DNA of 7,595 nucleotides, from NCBI GenBank assembly GCA_938044055.1, contig CALIQO010000635.1, forward strand, positions 1-7,595. Direction: 5' to 3'. The stretch is from an uncultured Saprospiraceae bacterium (GTDB lineage: Bacteria; Bacteroidota; Bacteroidia; Chitinophagales; Saprospiraceae). Of this stretch, positions 5,054-7,595 are shown one piece after another. Under the pieces are notes generated by a model that worked only from the letters and a program-made list of their open reading frames with translations, ran no database searches and was not told the DNA's origin. Each line of letters starts with the position of its first letter. The first letter of the stretch is position 1. Made by a program: the position numbers and the translations under genes.

Positions 5054-7462
5054 TTATTTGGTCACAACCAATTTCTTAACTTCCGTATAGGAAGAAGTAA
5101 CCAGCTTTACTTCATATATGCCTGCCTCTAAGTGTTTAGTACTTACATTCTTGTAAAAATTGCCTCCATTGAGTAAGTCTACATTAAGTAACTTGTATAC
5201 AGGAGAACCGTTTTTCTCTATGGTTAAGGTAGCTTTACCCGGATCATCTATTAGATACTGTATGATAAATTTTCCATTTTCATCCGGAGTTTGGACAATC
5301 AATTTCTCCATCTGAAAATCGGTTTCAGGAACAACCGGCTTTTTCTTCTCTCTTGCTCTTAAAGCCGATATAGCTCTTTCTCTTGCTGTCTGTGTACAAG
5401 GGTCTATAGTAGCCGTAAAAGCGGCATCTGGCTGCGACTCAAATCCTGGCTCTAATACAATGGCTTCTCCTGCGACGAATCCTACAGTACTTCCTGAACG
5501 TATGATACTCTGGGTAGTTACACTTTCTGAAGCATTGTACTCGCTGGTTTCAATCAGGGAATTGTCTAATACCAGTGTCGACTGTCCACAATCATTATCT
5601 TCTGGATTAAGACCTACACAATTACAATCTTCATCATAAACATCTAAGGAAGTAGCAGGATCTCCATCATCACATGGCAATCCCAGAGTAGAGCATTGTA
5701 CAGTAGTAAAAGCTACTTTTCCAAGACCTTTACAACTTGTATTGTTGTTCATCGATGTAAATAATATATACCTAGCAGTAAAATCAGCAAACCCATTCAA
5801 TGTGAATCCAGTATACCCATCTTCCCCGGTTGCAAGAGGCCAGTTAAGGGTTCCTATGACGTTCCAGGTAGTACCGTTATTAGAATAAGCTATCTCTGTC
5901 TGTAAGAATCCTTGACCCAACTGACCGGGGACATTATAGTTATATATCTGAGCACTGGTGACCGTATAACTCTGACCCAGATCGTACATGATCCAGTGAG
6001 AATCCGTTCCATCTTTAGGACTAGGAGAAGTCTGACAGGACAACCACTGTGATTCTGGGGTGTTCTGCAACTTATCTGTGGTCCCACACTTAGCTATGTC
6101 TTCATAATTACTGGCTGTGCCACCACATCCTGCCCCTTCACATGGAGTCCCAGCACACACTCCATCTGCTCCTATTACATCGCCTATGGTACTGTCGTCT
6201 CCATCATTACATGGTGTGTTTTCAGGAACAGAAAACATCTCACCTGTATAATCCCATAAATACACACTAGAAAGAGATTTCCAAGCGTCCACACCAGAAA
6301 ATGGCGTTTTCCAGAAAACCCTAAAGTGGTCTCCTCCCACACCTTCTTTATGCTTCAATTCTACATAATATGCCTGACCTGCAATTAAGTCAATATCACC
6401 AGAAAGCTGCTCTGGATACTTATCTAGTTCTGCAGTATAAGTCCAACCAGTAACCGAAACACTATTAGCCATCTTATTGGCCTCAGTTTCATCGGAGGAT
6501 ATATAAAAAGTAGTATTATCATCTCCTGTTACAGCGAACCGATAAGTACCCGTCACTGGGACAATTAAGTAAGCTTGTATATATGAACCGTATGCCTCAT
6601 TATCAACCTCATCGTCAAATTCTAAAAAGTCCTTAAGATAATTGCTTGTAGAGGGTGCGTCTGGAAAATTAGGTGCAGTTTCTAAGCTACTTATCGAGCT
6701 TCCAGTTATTCCATCATACACATAATGAGTAACTCTCGATCGCTCTCCTATCAGTAAGCTAGCACTAGGCGTGGGAGTACCCATACAATTACATTTTCCA
6801 TCTTCTATATCATCACTTGTCGTTGCATCCCCATCATCACAGGGTGTACCTTTAATGGGACAAGGCGCTGGCAGACAATCTACATTTAGTAGGTTAACTG
6901 CTCTTATTATGTTCCATTCTGTAGTAGAGTAAAGAGGTGTCTTCCAGTATACTTGAGCATGGTCGGTACCCCAATTATCTACATGTAATAATTCGAAATA
7001 GTAATTCTGCCCTGCAAGAAAACTAACCTGTACGGATGTCTGATTAGTCTCTTTATCATGTTCAGCGACACTAGACCCTTGATCTGTGTAGCACAACAAT
7101 TGCAGATTATCTGGACTATCATCCGTACTTAAGTAAAAATTAGCTTTTCTATCTCCTGTTATATTAAAGGTTGCTGTAGTATTACTTTCTACATGGATGA
7201 ATCCTCGAGTCCTAGAACCAAAATAATTATCGTAATTGGTGGGTGTCTGCAATGCATATAAGGTCTTGGATTCCGCTGGCCTAAGTGGGAAATCATCAAG
7301 CACTTGGAGAGCAACAATTTCATCATCAGAAATATCGGGCCAGAATTCCCATGTAATAGATCCTGAATCTCCAGGGCATACTTGTTGAGATGATAGATGC
7401 ATTGTCATGCCCATACTCAAGATCCAAAGCAATATCCTTATATAGTATTTATTGGTCTTCAT
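5054..7462 (-). CDS. T9SS-sorted multidomain protein: PA14 x2, discoidin, CTD
   Basis: An 802-residue secreted protein if translation starts at the ATG at 7462. A TTG three codons earlier (7471) is possible, but an in-frame stop lies two codons before it. In order (numbering from the ATG): signal peptide (about 1-26); PA14-like domain 1 (35-178, ending VYWKTP); linker PCDDGD..CNC (205-229); PA14-like domain 2 (237-388, ending VFWKTP); linker PCNDGD (415-440); discoidin/F5-8 type C domain (447-590, HWIMYDLG and NYNVPG); linker PCDDGD..CNC (594-618); a segment resembling the Bacteroidota 3-coathanger stack (624-690, VLEPGF); a basic hinge (693-712); and a type A T9SS sorting domain (715-802) ending KKLVVTK. 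It should cross the outer membrane through T9SS and be surface-attached or released. PA14 and discoidin domains usually bind glycans; I see no catalytic domain. Its start follows the upstream stop by one base (TAA-T-ATG), so it is probably co-translated with the DUF1501-like gene. Confidence 0.9.
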   Translation of the reverse strand: MKTNKYYIRILLWILSMGMTMHLSSQQVCPGDSGSITWEFWPDISDDEIVALQVLDDFPLRPAESKTLYALQTPTNYDNYFGSRTRGFIHVESNTTATFNITGDRKANFYLSTDDSPDNLQLLCYTDQGSSVAEHDKETNQTSVQVSFLAGQNYYFELLHVDNWGTDHAQVYWKTPLYSTTEWNIIRAVNLLNVDCLPAPCPIKGTPCDDGDATTSDDIEDGKCNCMGTPTPSASLLIGERSRVTHYVYDGITGSSISSLETAPNFPDAPSTSNYLKDFLEFDDEVDNEAYGSYIQAYLIVPVTGTYRFAVTGDDNTTFYISSDETEANKMANSVSVTGWTYTAELDKYPEQLSGDIDLIAGQAYYVELKHKEGVGGDHFRVFWKTPFSGVDAWKSLSSVYLWDYTGEMFSVPENTPCNDGDDSTIGDVIGADGVCAGTPCEGAGCGGTASNYEDIAKCGTTDKLQNTPESQWLSCQTSPSPKDGTDSHWIMYDLGQSYTVTSAQIYNYNVPGQLGQGFLQTEIAYSNNGTTWNVIGTLNWPLATGEDGYTGFTLNGFADFTARYILFTSMNNNTSCKGLGKVAFTTVQCSTLGLPCDDGDPATSLDVYDEDCNCVGLNPEDNDCGQSTLVLDNSLIETSEYNASESVTTQSIIRSGSTVGFVAGEAIVLEPGFESQPDAAFTATIDPCTQTARERAISALRAREKKKPVVPETDFQMEKLIVQTPDENGKFIIQYLIDDPGKATLTIEKNGSPVYKLLNVDLLNGGNFYKNVSTKHLEAGIYEVKLVTSSYTEVKKLVVTK
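5609..6850 (-). repeat. Three Cys/Asp-rich linker repeats in the secreted protein
   Basis: Related linkers of about 25 residues separate the domains, at 6776-6850, 6143-6220 and 5609-5683. The shared core is (G/N)xPC(D/N)DGDxxT...D(V/I), followed in copies 1 and 3 by CNCxG. Copy 2 lacks the CNC pattern and reads GVCAGTPC instead. The Asp-Gly-Asp core resembles calcium-binding thrombospondin-3-like loops, and the cysteines could form disulfides outside the cell. Such linkers recur in Bacteroidota secreted proteins. Confidence 0.75.
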
Positions 7463-7463
7463 A

Positions 7464-7595
7464 TTAAGCAAACATTCCTATGGGTGAATAATTAGAAGGC
7501 AATCCCGATCCAGAATAAAAGTTGCTCAGATTAGGCAATATGTAATCTAGGTCATTAGGAGAAGCTCCAAACCACAAAGCTAGTTCTGCATAGAA
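7464..7595 (-). CDS. C-terminal end of a DUF1501-like protein (partial)
   Basis: The minus-strand frame is open from the right edge through 43 codons to a TAA at 7466-7464. The peptide contains ELALWFGASPNDLDY, ILPNLSNF and a final PIGMFA. This matches my recollection of the end of DUF1501 proteins, in which a WFGV-like motif is followed by a PNL..NF motif and a closing LGFM-like motif. DUF1501 proteins are exported, sulfatase/phosphatase-related proteins of unknown function and are often paired with DUF1800 genes. The beginning of the gene, any signal peptide and its promoter lie outside the window. The stop is one base before the ATG of the T9SS protein, implying translational coupling and a shared job in the envelope. 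That the frame is coding is well supported by the clean open frame and the junction; the family name is less certain. Confidence 0.72.
   Translation of the reverse strand, partial: FYAELALWFGASPNDLDYILPNLSNFYSGSGLPSNYSPIGMFA

Noticed and set aside
5890..6087. 65-codon minus-strand frame within the discoidin region
   Set aside because: It overlaps the discoidin domain of the T9SS protein in another frame and has no independent support.

Overview
The window looks like a chromosomal segment of a Bacteroidota bacterium, probably a free-living, polysaccharide-degrading member near the Saprospiria/Flavobacteriia. Four things point there. The large secreted protein ends in a type IX secretion (T9SS) sorting domain. 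The tRNA promoter fits the Bacteroidota pattern (TTG, 20 bp, TAnnTTTG). No gene has a clear Shine-Dalgarno sequence before its start. A DUF1501-like gene sits next to a PA14/discoidin T9SS protein. The DNA is AT-rich throughout, with no insertion sequence, integrase or CRISPR array. The placement comes from reading motifs, not from a database search.

Left part (1-1398). A membrane-anchored LytTR DNA-binding protein runs off the left edge, followed 53 bp later by an HD-domain phosphohydrolase, both on the + strand. A 390-bp non-coding stretch follows. It holds a complete minus-strand tRNA-Asn(GTT) unit with its own promoter and a strong hairpin terminator. It also holds two small repeats, one of them a perfect 7-1-7 palindrome about 65 bp before the next operon.

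Middle (1399-5003). A compact + strand xylan/xylooligosaccharide operon: a GPH-family sugar transporter (inner membrane), a GH10 endo-xylanase lipoprotein that begins within the transporter's stop codon (TAATG), and, 18 nt later, a GH43 glycosidase with no signal peptide. The inferred division of labour is that GH10 cuts xylan at the cell envelope, the GPH carrier imports short products, and GH43 removes xylose or arabinose in the cytoplasm. No SusC/SusD pair, xylan sensor or xylose isomerase is visible in this window. The transporter is the most unusual protein: in a gap-free alignment with remembered MelB, the two helix-II aspartates that bind the coupling cation are Gly and Asn.

Right part (5054-7595, minus strand, convergent with the operon). 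A roughly 800-residue T9SS-sorted protein carries two PA14-like domains, a discoidin (F5/8 type C) domain, three Cys/Asp-rich linkers and a C-terminal sorting domain. Immediately upstream, and separated by a single base, is the C-terminal end of another gene that runs off the right edge. Its 43 visible residues resemble the end of DUF1501 proteins, so the two probably form one transcription unit. I recognise no catalytic domain in the large protein. It is the least understood part of the window, but I see no convincing evidence of a wholly new system.
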